From Bordetella genomosp. 11 (GTDB lineage: Bacteria > Pseudomonadota > Gammaproteobacteria > Burkholderiales > Burkholderiaceae_B), in contig NZ_NEVS01000001.1 in assembly GCF_002261215.1 (NCBI RefSeq), forward strand, positions 372,001 through 436,000: DNA of 64,000 nt, given 5' to 3'. The notes under the pieces are model-generated. The model was given only the letters and a program-made list of their open reading frames with translations, made no database searches and was not told the DNA's origin. Of this stretch, positions 8,637 to 17,409 are shown one piece after another; position 1 is the first letter of the stretch; each line of letters opens with the position of its first letter. The position numbers and the translations under genes were made by a program.

Positions 8637-9319
8637 GCTTGCTCCTTGGCGGCGGCCGCGTCGATGCGCACCACGCGCTTGACGAAGATGCCCGGGGTCA
8701 CGATCGCTTCCGGATCCAGTTCCCCCAGTTCGACGATTTCGCGCACCTGGGCCACGGCAACCTTGGCCGCGCTGGCCATGATGGGACCGAAGTTGCGCGC
8801 AGTCTTGCGATACATCAGGTTGCCCCAGCGGTCGGCGCGGTCGGCCTTGATCAAGGCGTAGTCGGCGTGCAGCGGCAGCTCGAAGACATAATTCTTGCCG
8901 TTCAGCTCGCGCGTTTCCTTGCCCTGCGCCAGGGGCGTGCCGTACGCGGTGGGCGTGTAGAACCCGCCGATGCCGGCGCCGGCGGCGCGGATGCGTTCGG
9001 CCAGCGTGCCCTGGGGAACCAGTTCCAGTTCGATTTTGCCGGCGCGATACAGGCCGTCGAAGATCTGCGAGTCCACCTGGCGCGGAAACGAGCAGATGAT
9101 TTTGCGCACGCGGCCGGCGCCCAGCAGCGCGGCCAGCCCGGTGGTGCCGTTGCCGGCGTTGTTGTTGACGATCACCAGGTCTTTCGCGCCTTGCTCCAGC
9201 AGGGCATCGATGAGTTCGACCGGCTGGCCGGCCGGCCCGAAGCCGCCGATCAGGATGGTGGCGCCATCCGGGACATCGGCCAGCGCCTGGGCTGCGCTTT
9301 CTACGAGTTTGGAAATCAT
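8633..9319 (-). CDS. 3-oxoacid CoA-transferase, subunit A
   Basis: A 228-residue alpha subunit of the same CoA-transferase (PcaI/ScoA/AtoD type). The CoA-binding glycine loop is IGGFGPAGQP at residues 24-33, followed by NNAGNGTTGLAALL and FYTPTAYGTPLAQGKETRELNGKNYVFE, all typical of the alpha chain. I place the start at the ATG at 9319, which gives the family length; a longer frame upstream adds a non-conserved leader. It is translated first in a two-gene operon and is divergent from the GntR regulator, which is the likely controller. Confidence 0.9.
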   Translation of the reverse strand: MISKLVESAAQALADVPDGATILIGGFGPAGQPVELIDALLEQGAKDLVIVNNNAGNGTTGLAALLGAGRVRKIICSFPRQVDSQIFDGLYRAGKIELELVPQGTLAERIRAAGAGIGGFYTPTAYGTPLAQGKETRELNGKNYVFELPLHADYALIKADRADRWGNLMYRKTARNFGPIMASAAKVAVAQVREIVELGELDPEAIVTPGIFVKRVVRIDAAAAKEQA

Positions 9320-9482
9320 CGGCGGTCCGAAAACATGGGGAGGTTCTACAATCCCGGATGCTTTCACGGCACGCCGGCCACCGTCAAGGCAAGCTGTCCT
9401 CAGCGTGAACACTTTCGTCTGGGGGCGGTTGACGGCCCCGATCTCGTTTCGAACGCCTGCCTGCCGCCGCGGGAAATGACCT

Positions 9483-10196
9483 ATGACAAGAAAACCCTAC
9501 GACTCCAATCTGCTGCTGGGCGACGTTGCCTACGAGTCGGTACGTGAAGCGATCCTGGCCAACGACCTGAAGCCGGGCGACCGGGTATCCGAGTACAAAG
9601 TCGCGGAATGGCTGGGCATCAGCCGCACGCCGGCCCGCGAAGGCCTGCGCCGCCTGGAAAACGAAGGGCTGCTGACCCAGCATCCCCGTCGCGGCCTGGT
9701 GGTGGCGTCGATCGACGACGAGGCGGTGCAGGAGCTCTACGCCGTGCGCGAACTGCTGGAAGGCGCGGCGGCGGCCATGGCATGCAAGCGGGCCACCGAT
9801 GCGGAGATCGCCACGCTCAGGCATTTGGTCGAGCACGAATCCGCGATACGCGATAAGCCGGAACAGATGTACGAGCACAATCGCACCTTCCACGACGTGA
9901 TCTACCGGGCCGCGCATAACCAGTTCCTGCTGAAGTTCCTGCTGATCACGGCCGACACGCTGTCGGCCTATCGGAATGTCTCCACGCTGGTGATCGAAGC
10001 GCGGCGCGAGCAGGTCATCGACGAACATCGCGAGCTGTACGAAGCCATCGCGGCGCACGACGAAGCGGCGGCGCGGGCGGTGGCCGCGCGCCATGTGCAG
10101 AACGCCTTGCGTGCCCGCACGCAGGTCCAGCACACGAAACTGGTGGACAGGGCGCCCCGGCGCGGCTTGCTGGGCGGGACGAAGGAATCAGGCTGA
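9483..10196 (+). CDS. GntR-family transcriptional regulator, FCD (FadR/VanR) subfamily
   Basis: A 237-residue regulator. Residues about 12-80 form the winged helix (VAYESVREAILANDLKPGDRVSE, VAEWLGISRTPAREGLRRLENEGLL). Residues about 88-222 form the all-helical FCD ligand domain with a metal-site pattern (HNRTFHDVIYRAAHN, DEHRELYEAIAAHD). FCD proteins usually repress catabolic operons and respond to a carboxylate. It is divergent from the CoA-transferase genes and overlaps the MmgE/PrpD gene end-to-end by 9 bases on the other strand. Either neighbour could be its target. Confidence 0.9.
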   Translation: MTRKPYDSNLLLGDVAYESVREAILANDLKPGDRVSEYKVAEWLGISRTPAREGLRRLENEGLLTQHPRRGLVVASIDDEAVQELYAVRELLEGAAAAMACKRATDAEIATLRHLVEHESAIRDKPEQMYEHNRTFHDVIYRAAHNQFLLKFLLITADTLSAYRNVSTLVIEARREQVIDEHRELYEAIAAHDEAAARAVAARHVQNALRARTQVQHTKLVDRAPRRGLLGGTKESG

Positions 10197-11594
10197 CGGC
10201 AGCGGAAAAGCCGTCTGCGAGGACAGTCGCATCAGCCTGTCGTACCAGTCGGCGGCGCTCGCATTGCCCAGCGCTTCTTCCGTCAACAGCAGGAAGCGCC
10301 GCCGCAGTTCGGCGCCGGACATCGGCGTTTGCGGCATGCCCTGATAGTCGCGCGCCGTGGTTGCGAAGCGGCGTCCGTCGCGCAACGCCAGCGCGATGTT
10401 CGCGCTCCATGCCGAGGGCAGATCCGGCGCGGCCGACAGCCCGATTCGTTTACACAGATCCGCGATGGCCGGATCGCGCAGCGCGGTTTCGTCGAACGCG
10501 CGCGGGTCCTCTGGATCGCGGTAGAGCGACAGGGCAACGCAAAAGGGCACGCTGTATTGCGCGGTCATGACGTCGCCGGGACGGCGGATGTCGTGGTGGC
10601 TGACGGCTTTTTCGGACATGCCCAGCGCCAGCGTCGCCACGTCGTCGCCGGTAAAGCCTTGCGCGGCCATCAGCTCGCGCAAGGTCTGCATGGCCGCCTG
10701 CGGCGTGACATGGCAGGCATAGCGCTTCATGCAGATGCGCAGCGTCTCCCATTCGCTGCCCAGGCCGGCGGTCAGGCGGCCTGGGTCGGCCTCGCGGCAA
10801 TAGGTATCCAGGAATCCGAAGCGGCCTTCCAGAATGGTCTCGGGGCCGCTGTAGCCGTCGGCTGCCAGGCGCGCGGCCAGGATGCCGGCCTCGCAGGCGC
10901 GCCCCATGTGCAGCCGCTTGACCATTGCGCCCTCGCGCGATTTTGTGAAGGCCAGCAGACCCGCCGATAAGGACCCCGCGATGCCGAGCGCCCGCGCAAT
11001 GCCGGCCGCGTCCAGGTCCCACAGCACGCCGGCGACGACGGCCGCGCCATAGGGGCCGGTCAGGCCGGGCGCATGAAAGCCCAGCTTTTCGCTGCTGTGG
11101 CGCGACGCGGCGCCGATGCGGAATAGCACTTCGCAGCCGGCGACGAAGGCGGTCAGCGCGCGCCGGCCATCCGCGCCTGTTTCCTGGCACACGGCCGCCA
11201 GCACGGGCACCAGGGTCGCCCCCGGGTGCACGCCGGCGCCGGGGTAACGCAGGCTGTCCTGTTCGAAGGCGTGGGCCGCCGCGCCGTTGGCCAGCGCGGC
11301 CTGCGGCGCGCCGACGCCGGGACCGGGCGCGCCGAAGATCGTGCACGGACCCGGGCCGCCGTAGCGCCGCGCGTACGCCGCCGTCGTCGCGCTCCACGGG
11401 AAGCGCGCGCCATAGACCATGCACGCCAGCGTATCGGCGATGCAGGACGCCGCCCGATCCCGGACATCCGCCGGGATGTCGTTGAACCGCAGGCCGGCGG
11501 CAAAGCCGGCGAGCGCGCCGGAAGCGCTGTCGGAACGCGGCGCGTCGGCCGCTGCGCGCACCGCACGAGGGTCGGGTTCAGGGAGCTTGGACAT
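10188..11594 (-). CDS. MmgE/PrpD family protein
   Basis: A 468-residue protein of the MmgE/PrpD fold, which includes 2-methylcitrate dehydratase, iminodisuccinate epimerase and cis-aconitate decarboxylase. Visible signatures are ASCIADTLACMVYG near the N-terminus, ANGAAAHAFEQDSLRYPGAGVHPGATLVP in the catalytic region and MVKRLHMGRACEAGILAARLA. The usual His-Asp active-site pattern is altered here to FEQDS. It lies apart from a prp operon, so 2-methylcitrate is not necessarily its substrate. It is divergent from a Bug-MmgE/PrpD-TcuA operon and the two transcripts probably share the control region near 11633. Confidence 0.87.
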   Translation of the reverse strand: MSKLPEPDPRAVRAAADAPRSDSASGALAGFAAGLRFNDIPADVRDRAASCIADTLACMVYGARFPWSATTAAYARRYGGPGPCTIFGAPGPGVGAPQAALANGAAAHAFEQDSLRYPGAGVHPGATLVPVLAAVCQETGADGRRALTAFVAGCEVLFRIGAASRHSSEKLGFHAPGLTGPYGAAVVAGVLWDLDAAGIARALGIAGSLSAGLLAFTKSREGAMVKRLHMGRACEAGILAARLAADGYSGPETILEGRFGFLDTYCREADPGRLTAGLGSEWETLRICMKRYACHVTPQAAMQTLRELMAAQGFTGDDVATLALGMSEKAVSHHDIRRPGDVMTAQYSVPFCVALSLYRDPEDPRAFDETALRDPAIADLCKRIGLSAAPDLPSAWSANIALALRDGRRFATTARDYQGMPQTPMSGAELRRRFLLLTEEALGNASAADWYDRLMRLSSQTAFPLPSA

Positions 11595-11632
11595 GCGGCT
11601 AGCCTGCCAGGTAAGGGTCTTTCAAAAATAGT

Positions 11633-11644
11633 ATACCGTGGTAT
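11633..11644. promoter_or_regulatory. ATACC-GT-GGTAT palindrome in a divergent promoter region
   Basis: A perfect inverted repeat of ATACC/GGTAT with a 2-base spacer sits between the divergent MmgE/PrpD gene (start 11594) and the Bug operon (start 11758), inside the only AT-rich patch there. Short palindromes of this kind are typical operators for GntR/FCD regulators, and such a regulator is encoded at 9483. The assignment is inference. Confidence 0.45.
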
Positions 11645-11757
11645 TCTAAATGCGCGTGATGGAGGACGGCCGGGATAAAACAGCGTGGCGAAACGCGTGG
11701 CTTGTCCGTCCGCGGTGCCGTGGCGCGCCGCCGCGCCATCGAGGAGGAGGTCGGCGA

Positions 11758-12759
11758 ATGGACATGCGGAGACGACGACTCAATACGCTGGGCCTGGCCG
11801 TGGCGGGCGCCGCGATCGCGCCGTGCGTGCGCGCGCAGGGCCGGGCGGACGCCGCGAACTATCCTTCGCGGCCCATCCGCATGCTGATTCCCTTTGCCGT
11901 GGGCGGCGGCACCGACATCGTCGGGCGTGAAATCGCCCACCAGATGACCCTGGCCTGGCACCAGTCCGTCGTGGTGGAAAACCGTGCCGGCGGCAACAGC
12001 ACGATCGGCCTGGAGATGGCGGCCAAGTCCGAGCCCGACGGCTACACCCTGACCATGATGACGGCCAGCGCCACCGTCAACGTCACGCTGCAGGGACACA
12101 AGCAGCCCTACAACCTGCTGACCGATTTCGCGCCGATATCGCAAATTACCTCCCAGCCCTATGTGCTGGTCGTCAATCCCGACCTGCCGGTACGCAGCGT
12201 CAAGGATTTGATCGCGCTGGCCCGCGCGCGCCGCGCCAGGCCGGTGACCTACGGCTCGTCGGGCATCGGCGGGCTTAGCCACCTGTCCGGCGCGCTGTTC
12301 TCTTCGCTGGCGGAAATCCCGCTTACGCATGTGCCCTACAAGGGTGGCTCGCCGGCCATGACCGATGTGGCCAGCGGCCAGATCGACATGCTGTTCTCCA
12401 CCCGTCTGCAAGCGGACGTGCTGATCAAGGCGGGCCGCCTGCGGCCGCTGGCCGTCACGACCGAAAGACGTTCGCCCGCCTCGCCGGACCTGCCCACCAT
12501 GCAGGAGGCCGGCGTGCCCGGATACAACGTCGCGGGCTGGTATGGCCTGCTGGCGCCCGCGCGGACTCCACGGTCCATCGTGGACAAGCTGAACCGCGAA
12601 GTCGTGCGCATCGTGGCGCTGCCCGAAGTGGCCACGCGCATGGCCGCCGACGGATCCGAACCGACCAGCAGTTCGCCGGACGCGTTCCGCGCCCACATCC
12701 GCGCGGAAGTCGAACGGTGGCGCGCCCTCATCAAGAAAATGGGAATACCGACCGAATGA
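11758..12759 (+). CDS. Bug-type (TctC family) periplasmic solute-binding protein
   Basis: A 333-residue receptor of the tripartite tricarboxylate transporter family. It starts with a twin-arginine-like or Sec signal (MDMRRRRLNTLGLAVAGAAIA, cleavage near VRAQ) and shows the family motifs YPSRPIRMLIPFAVGGGTDI, VENRAGGNSTIGLEM, DGYTL and VPYKGGSPAMTDVASGQID. Bug proteins bind carboxylates. The ATG at 11758 has GAGGAGGAGG upstream. Its stop overlaps the start of the next gene (ATGA). No membrane subunits (TctA/TctB) are nearby, as is common for the large orphan Bug sets of Bordetella relatives. Confidence 0.92.
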   Translation: MDMRRRRLNTLGLAVAGAAIAPCVRAQGRADAANYPSRPIRMLIPFAVGGGTDIVGREIAHQMTLAWHQSVVVENRAGGNSTIGLEMAAKSEPDGYTLTMMTASATVNVTLQGHKQPYNLLTDFAPISQITSQPYVLVVNPDLPVRSVKDLIALARARRARPVTYGSSGIGGLSHLSGALFSSLAEIPLTHVPYKGGSPAMTDVASGQIDMLFSTRLQADVLIKAGRLRPLAVTTERRSPASPDLPTMQEAGVPGYNVAGWYGLLAPARTPRSIVDKLNREVVRIVALPEVATRMAADGSEPTSSSPDAFRAHIRAEVERWRALIKKMGIPTE

Positions 12760-14186
12760 GCGATACAGACGAAGCCGACCGTGCCGATGCCGGCGTCCCA
12801 GCTCCAGGGCTTGCCCTGGAGCTGGGACGCCGCGTTGCCGCGCTGAGCCACCAGGATCTGCCGGCCGATGCCCTGCACTGGGCGCGCGTCGGCCTGCTCG
12901 ATACCGTCGGCGTCACGCTGGCGGGCGCCCGTGAAGACGCGCCAAGGCTGGCCGAGCAAGCCCTGGACACGCGGGATGGCCCCGCGCTGGTGCTGGGCAC
13001 GCGCCGCCGCATCGGCGTGCTGGACGCGGCGCTGGTCAACGGCACGGCCTCGCATGCGCTGGATTTCGACGACTGCAACAACACCATCGGCGGCCATCCC
13101 TCCGCGCCCGTGCTATCGGCGCTGCTGCCGCTGGCGCAACAGCTGGACAGCAGCGGCCGGGACTTCATGCTGGCCTATGTGGCCGGCTTCGAGGCCGAAT
13201 GCAAGCTGGGCCTGGCGGTGAACTTCCATCATTACACCAAGGGCTGGCACCCGACGGCCACGCTGGGTACCTTCGGCGCCGCGGCCGCCTGCGCCAAATT
13301 GCTGGGCCTGGACGGCGACGCCACGGCGACCGCGCTGGCGCTGGCCGCCTCGTTCGCCTCCGGCATCAAGGCGAACTTCGGCACGATGACCAAGCCGCTG
13401 CATGTCGGTCACTGCGCGCGCAACGGCCTGTACGCGGCGCGCCTGGCGCGCGCGGGTTTCACCGCCAATCGCGCCAGCGTCTTCGAGCACAGGCAGGGAT
13501 TCCTGGATGTGTTCAACGGCCCTGGGACCTACGATGCGCGGCGCGCGCTGGAGGCCTGGGCGCGCCCGCTGGACATCGTCGAGCCCGGTATCGCCATCAA
13601 GCAGTACCCCTGCTGCGGCAGCACCCATCCGGCGCTGGACGCCATGCTGGACCTGGCGCGCCGCCATCGGCCGCGGCCGGATGACGTGGCGCGGGTCGAT
13701 GCGTGGATCCATTCGCGCCGACTGGCGCATACCAACCGGCCGGATCCGGTCAGCCCGCTGGACGCCAAGTTCAGCCTGCAGTACGTCCTGGCGCGCGCGC
13801 TGCTGGATGCCCGCGTGGGCGTGGGCGACTTCGAACCCGGCTCCTACACGCAGCCGGCCGTGCGCGCCTTGCTGGGCCGGATACACGTGGCGGCCTATGA
13901 CCAGGCGGACTCGCCCATCTTCGCTGAGAACAATCATTTCGGTGGCCGCGTACGCATCACGCTGCGCGACGGCCGGGTGCTGGAATCGCAGGTCGACCAG
14001 CCGCTGGGACGGACGTCGGCCAATCCGCTGTCGCCGGCGCTGCTGCGCGCCAAGTTCGCGCTCTGCGCCGCGCGTGTCCTGCGCGAGGACGCCGTGGAGG
14101 ACATCGCCGACCACATCGAACGCATCGAGACCCTGCCTCGCATGGAGGCGCTGATGGCGCTGATCGCAAGCGCCGCCCTGGACTAA
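12756..14186 (+). CDS. MmgE/PrpD family protein (second copy)
   Basis: A 476-residue MmgE/PrpD protein. It keeps the catalytic-region pattern GTASHALDFDDCNNTIGGHPSAPVLSA, then GTFGAAAACAKLLGL, KPLHVGHCARNGLYAARLA and the late IKQYPCCGSTHPALDAM. The start is the ATG at 12756 overlapping the stop of the Bug receptor, so translation is coupled. Together with the TcuA-like flavoprotein that follows, it suggests uptake and breakdown of a polycarboxylate such as a tricarboxylate or substituted citrate. The exact reaction (dehydratase, epimerase or decarboxylase) is not fixed by sequence. Confidence 0.9.
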   Translation: MSDTDEADRADAGVPAPGLALELGRRVAALSHQDLPADALHWARVGLLDTVGVTLAGAREDAPRLAEQALDTRDGPALVLGTRRRIGVLDAALVNGTASHALDFDDCNNTIGGHPSAPVLSALLPLAQQLDSSGRDFMLAYVAGFEAECKLGLAVNFHHYTKGWHPTATLGTFGAAAACAKLLGLDGDATATALALAASFASGIKANFGTMTKPLHVGHCARNGLYAARLARAGFTANRASVFEHRQGFLDVFNGPGTYDARRALEAWARPLDIVEPGIAIKQYPCCGSTHPALDAMLDLARRHRPRPDDVARVDAWIHSRRLAHTNRPDPVSPLDAKFSLQYVLARALLDARVGVGDFEPGSYTQPAVRALLGRIHVAAYDQADSPIFAENNHFGGRVRITLRDGRVLESQVDQPLGRTSANPLSPALLRAKFALCAARVLREDAVEDIADHIERIETLPRMEALMALIASAALD

Positions 14187-14195
14187 GGACCGGAA

Positions 14196-15695
14196 GTGGA
14201 AGAGCAAATTCATCGTTATGACGTGGTGGTGGTCGGCAAGGGCAACGCGGCGCTGTGCGCGGCGCTGTCCGCCCGCGAACATGGCGCGCGCGTCGCCGTG
14301 CTGGAAGCCGCTTCCGAGGACGAGTCCGGCGGCAACAGCCGTTTTGCCGGCGGCGTGATGCGTTTCGCCTACGACTCGGTGGAGGACCTGAAGAAAGTCA
14401 CCGACCTGACCGACGAAGAGATCGCCACCAGCGACTATTTCACCAACACGACGGACGAGTACTTCGACGACCTGTTTCGCCTGACCAACTTTCGCACCGA
14501 TCCGCGGTTGTCGGAGATCCTGGTCACGCAAAGCCTGGACGTCATGGTGTGGCTGCGTTCCAAGGGCGCGAAGTTCGTGCCCAACTATGGGCGGCAGTCC
14601 TCTCTGGTGAACGGACGGCGCAAGTTCTTCGGCCGCCTGCCGATCGAAGTGTCCGGGGGAGGCGCGGGGCTGGTGCAATTCCTGGACAAGGCGGCCGGGA
14701 AAGCCGGCATCGACGTGCACTACAACACGCGCGCCAGGTCGCTGGTCACGGATGGCGACCGCGTCACGGGTGTCAGGGCAACGCGCGACGGGCAGCCCGC
14801 GGTATTCGAGGCGAAATCGGTCGTGCTGGCCTGTGGCGGTTTCGAAGGCAATCCGGAAATGCGCGCGCGCTATCTGGGCCCCGGCTGGGAGCTCGCCAAG
14901 GTGCGCGGCTCGCGCTTCAACCAGGGCGATGGGCTGCGGATGGCCCTCGAAGCGGGGGCCGCGCCCTATGGCAACTGGTCGGGCTGCCACGCCACCGGCT
15001 GGGACCTGAACGCGCCGGAGTTCGGCGACGTCAACGTCGGCGACCAATTCCAGAAGCACAGCTATATCTTCGGCCTGCTGATCAACGCCCACGGCAAGCG
15101 CTTCGTGGACGAAGGCCTGGATTTCCACTCCTTCACCTACGCGAAATACGGCGGCGAAGTGCTCAGGCAACCCGGCCAGTTCGCCTGGCAGGTGTTCGAT
15201 TCCAAGGTCACGAATCTGCTGCGTTCGGAATACCGGATCAAAATGATGACCAAGGCCACGGCCGATACGCTGGAGGAACTGGCGCAGAAACTGGAAGGCG
15301 TGGACCCGGCGGCGTTCCTGGAGACCGTGCGCGCCTATAACGCGTCCATCCGCAAGGATGTGTCCTTCGATCCCACCGTCAAGGACGGCCTGCGTACCGA
15401 AGGCATCGAGCCGCCCAAGTCCAATTGGGCGCAGGCGCTGGACACCCCGCCATACCATGCCTATGCGACCACCTGCGGCATTACCTTCACCTTCGGCGGC
15501 CTGCGCATCGATCCCGAAAGCGGCCAGGTGCTGAACGTGCATCTGCATCCCATGCCGGGGCTGTACTGCGCGGGCGAGATGGTGGGCGGCTTGTTCTATT
15601 TCAACTATCCCAGCGGCACGGGGCTGGTGTCGGGCGCGATCTTCGGCCGTATCGCGGGACGCGGGGCGGCGCAGGCGGCGCGAAGGGCCTTTTGA
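14196..15695 (+). CDS. FAD-dependent oxidoreductase, tricarballylate dehydrogenase (TcuA)-like
   Basis: A 499-residue flavoprotein of the FAD-binding-2 (fumarate reductase/succinate dehydrogenase) family. It begins with a GTG at 14196 behind AAGGAC. The FAD site is VVVGKGNAALCAALSAREHGARVAVLE, and the NAALCAALSARE form is characteristic of TcuA, which oxidises tricarballylate to cis-aconitate. Further FAD or substrate motifs are ESGGNSRFAGGVMRF, VLACGGFEGNPEMRARYLG and YPSGTGLVSGAIFGR. It lies 9 bases after the MmgE/PrpD gene as the last gene of the Bug operon. The electron acceptor partner TcuB is not adjacent, so the substrate is only probable. Confidence 0.83.
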   Translation: MEEQIHRYDVVVVGKGNAALCAALSAREHGARVAVLEAASEDESGGNSRFAGGVMRFAYDSVEDLKKVTDLTDEEIATSDYFTNTTDEYFDDLFRLTNFRTDPRLSEILVTQSLDVMVWLRSKGAKFVPNYGRQSSLVNGRRKFFGRLPIEVSGGGAGLVQFLDKAAGKAGIDVHYNTRARSLVTDGDRVTGVRATRDGQPAVFEAKSVVLACGGFEGNPEMRARYLGPGWELAKVRGSRFNQGDGLRMALEAGAAPYGNWSGCHATGWDLNAPEFGDVNVGDQFQKHSYIFGLLINAHGKRFVDEGLDFHSFTYAKYGGEVLRQPGQFAWQVFDSKVTNLLRSEYRIKMMTKATADTLEELAQKLEGVDPAAFLETVRAYNASIRKDVSFDPTVKDGLRTEGIEPPKSNWAQALDTPPYHAYATTCGITFTFGGLRIDPESGQVLNVHLHPMPGLYCAGEMVGGLFYFNYPSGTGLVSGAIFGRIAGRGAAQAARRAF

Positions 15696-15815
15696 CTAGG
15701 GCGAGTCGACGCGGTTCTAATTGCACGATACTTTCCATGGGCCGTCCGGCATGCGAGCCGCCGCGATCGCGCGGCGGCCGGGCCGGTGCGCCGGCCCTGA
15801 CACTTCGGAGTTCCC

Positions 15816-16544
15816 GTGCAAAACCACGAGCGCCGCGCCCTGGTGCTGTTTTCCGGCGGGCAGGATTCGACAACCTGCCTGGCCTGGGCCCTGCAACGCT
15901 ACGCCCATGTCGAAACGGTCGCCTTCGATTACGGCCAGCGCCACCGCATCGAGCTGGATGCGCGGCAGAATGTGCTGCGCGAAATGCGCGCCCGCCTGCC
16001 GCAATCGGCCTCGCGCCTGGGCGAAGACCACCTGCTGGACCTGTCCGTGCTGGGGCAGGTCGGCGACACGGCCATGACCAGCGACCGTCAGATCGAAATG
16101 CAGGCGAATGGCCTGCCCAATACCTTCGTCCCCGGCCGCAATCTGCTTTTCCTTACGCTGGCCGCGGCATTGGGTTACCGGCGCCAGCTGGATGTGCTGG
16201 TCGGCGGCATGTGCGAAACGGATTTCTCCGGCTACCCGGATTGCCGCGACGACACGATGAAGGCCCAGCAAGTCGCGCTGGCGCTTGGCCTGGGTACGAA
16301 GGTCACCATCGAAACCCCCCTGATGTGGCTGGACAAGGCGCAGACCTGGGCCCTGGCGCAGCGGCTGGGCGGCGACGAACTGGTGCGCATCATCGTAGAG
16401 GACAGCCACACCTGCTACCTGGGCCAGCGCGGCGCCCGCCATGACTGGGGCTATGGCTGCGGTACCTGCCCGGCGTGCACGCTGCGCAAGGCCGGCTGGG
16501 AGCGCTGGGCGGCGGGGCTGGCCGCGCCCTTGCCACCGGCTTAG
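15816..16544 (+). CDS. queC: 7-cyano-7-deazaguanine synthase QueC
   Basis: A 242-residue ATP-dependent enzyme that converts 7-carboxy-7-deazaguanine to preQ0 in queuosine tRNA modification. The PP-loop is SGGQDS at residues 13-18. The zinc-binding cysteines are in [15 protein letters not shown] plus [24 protein letters not shown], also conserved, lies between. It starts with a GTG at 15816 with CGGAG upstream. The 120-base gap from the preceding gene contains GC-rich inverted repeats, so it is probably transcribed on its own. Other queuosine genes are not in the window. Confidence 0.95.
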   Translation: MQNHERRALVLFSGGQDSTTCLAWALQRYAHVETVAFDYGQRHRIELDARQNVLREMRARLPQSASRLGEDHLLDLSVLGQVGDTAMTSDRQIEMQANGLPNTFVPGRNLLFLTLAAALGYRRQLDVLVGGMCETDFSGYPDCRDDTMKAQQVALALGLGTKVTIETPLMWLDKAQTWALAQRLGGDELVRIIVEDSHTCYLGQRGARHDWGYGCGTCPACTLRKAGWERWAAGLAAPLPPA

Positions 16545-16564
16545 GGATAAAGACGCAATAGCTT

Positions 16565-16588
16565 CGCCGCGCCGCGCCGCGCCGCGCG
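16565..16588. repeat. CGCCG pentamer tandem repeat between queC and the acetyltransferase gene
   Basis: Four tandem copies of the pentamer CGCCG followed by a partial copy lie in the short convergent gap. It is a simple GC-rich microsatellite; no function is evident. Confidence 0.5.
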
Positions 16589-16596
16589 GCGGGCCC

Positions 16597-17151
16597 TTAG
16601 CGGTCGCGCGGTCCCGGCGGGGTGGTGTCGCCTTCGCCCAGCGCGCGCTGCATCAGCACCGTATCGCGCCATTCGCCCAGCTTGTGGCCCACCGAACGCA
16701 GCGTGCCCACGGCATGGAAGCCGCAGCGGGCATGCAGGGCCAGCGACGCCGCGTTGGCGCTGTCGCCCACCACGGCCAGCATCTGCCGCCATCCCAGCGC
16801 CGTGCAGCGCCGGACCAGTTCGGCCAGCAAGCGCCCGCCGATCCCGTGGCCGGCCATGCCCGGCTTCACGTAGACCGAATCCTCGCAGGTAAACCGGTAG
16901 GCCGGGCGCGGCCGGTACAGCGTCGCATAGGCATAGCCGGCGACCTGGCCGTCCAGTTCGGCGGCCAGGTAGGGCAGGTTGTTTGCCAGCACCGTCGCGC
17001 GGCGCTGCAGCATTTCGTCCAGGGTAGGGGGCGTCAGCTCGAAAGAAGCCGTGCCATGCAGCACGTGGTGGGTGTAGATGGCCTGGATGGCGGCCATATC
17101 GTCGGCGGTGGCATCGCGGATCAGCAGGCCGGAGGAAAGGGGGGCGGTCAT
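16597..17151 (-). CDS. GNAT acetyltransferase, phosphinothricin/methionine sulfoximine type
   Basis: A 184-residue GNAT enzyme resembling phosphinothricin and L-methionine-sulfoximine N-acetyltransferases (Pat/MddA). It shows IRDATADDMAAIQAIYTHHV with FELTPPTLDEM near the N-terminus, DGQVAGYAYATLYRPRPAYRFTCEDSVYV, the acetyl-CoA loop GMAGHGIGGRLLAELV and NAASLALHARCGFHAVG at the C-terminal end. These enzymes detoxify amino-acid analogues by acetylating the amino group. It is convergent with queC. Assignment to the subfamily is firm, the physiological substrate less so. Confidence 0.88.
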   Translation of the reverse strand: MTAPLSSGLLIRDATADDMAAIQAIYTHHVLHGTASFELTPPTLDEMLQRRATVLANNLPYLAAELDGQVAGYAYATLYRPRPAYRFTCEDSVYVKPGMAGHGIGGRLLAELVRRCTALGWRQMLAVVGDSANAASLALHARCGFHAVGTLRSVGHKLGEWRDTVLMQRALGEGDTTPPGPRDR

Positions 17152-17409
17152 CGGGTAACGGGTGAAGGATGGGAAGAACCGCTCGGAACGATCGTCCGGC
17201 GGGCGGCAGCGGAATTATGCGACGCCGCGGCGGGATCGGGGACTGGGGAACATCCGGACATTCCCCGGCCGCGGGCGGCGGGCCGCCGGAGGCCCGGCCC
17301 CCAGGCGTTATGATGGGAACCTTTTGGCCCGGTCCGCCCCGGCAAGCCGCGTCCCCGGTGCGGCGCGGGCCGTTCTGACAACTACCCGCTCTTTCCGAGA
17401 CGACACGCC

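Noticed and set aside
13113..15548. An 811-codon open frame on the minus strand
   Set aside because: It is antisense to the MmgE/PrpD and TcuA-like genes, has no domain and shows shadow-type composition.
15696..15815. Possible preQ1 riboswitch before queC
   Set aside because: The gap has GC-rich inverted repeats but no preQ1 aptamer-like loop that I could recognise; more likely a terminator or spacer.
16565..16588. CRISPR-like or mobile-element repeat
   Set aside because: It is a short pentamer microsatellite without spacers; no CRISPR array, IS terminal repeats or transposase was found anywhere in the window.
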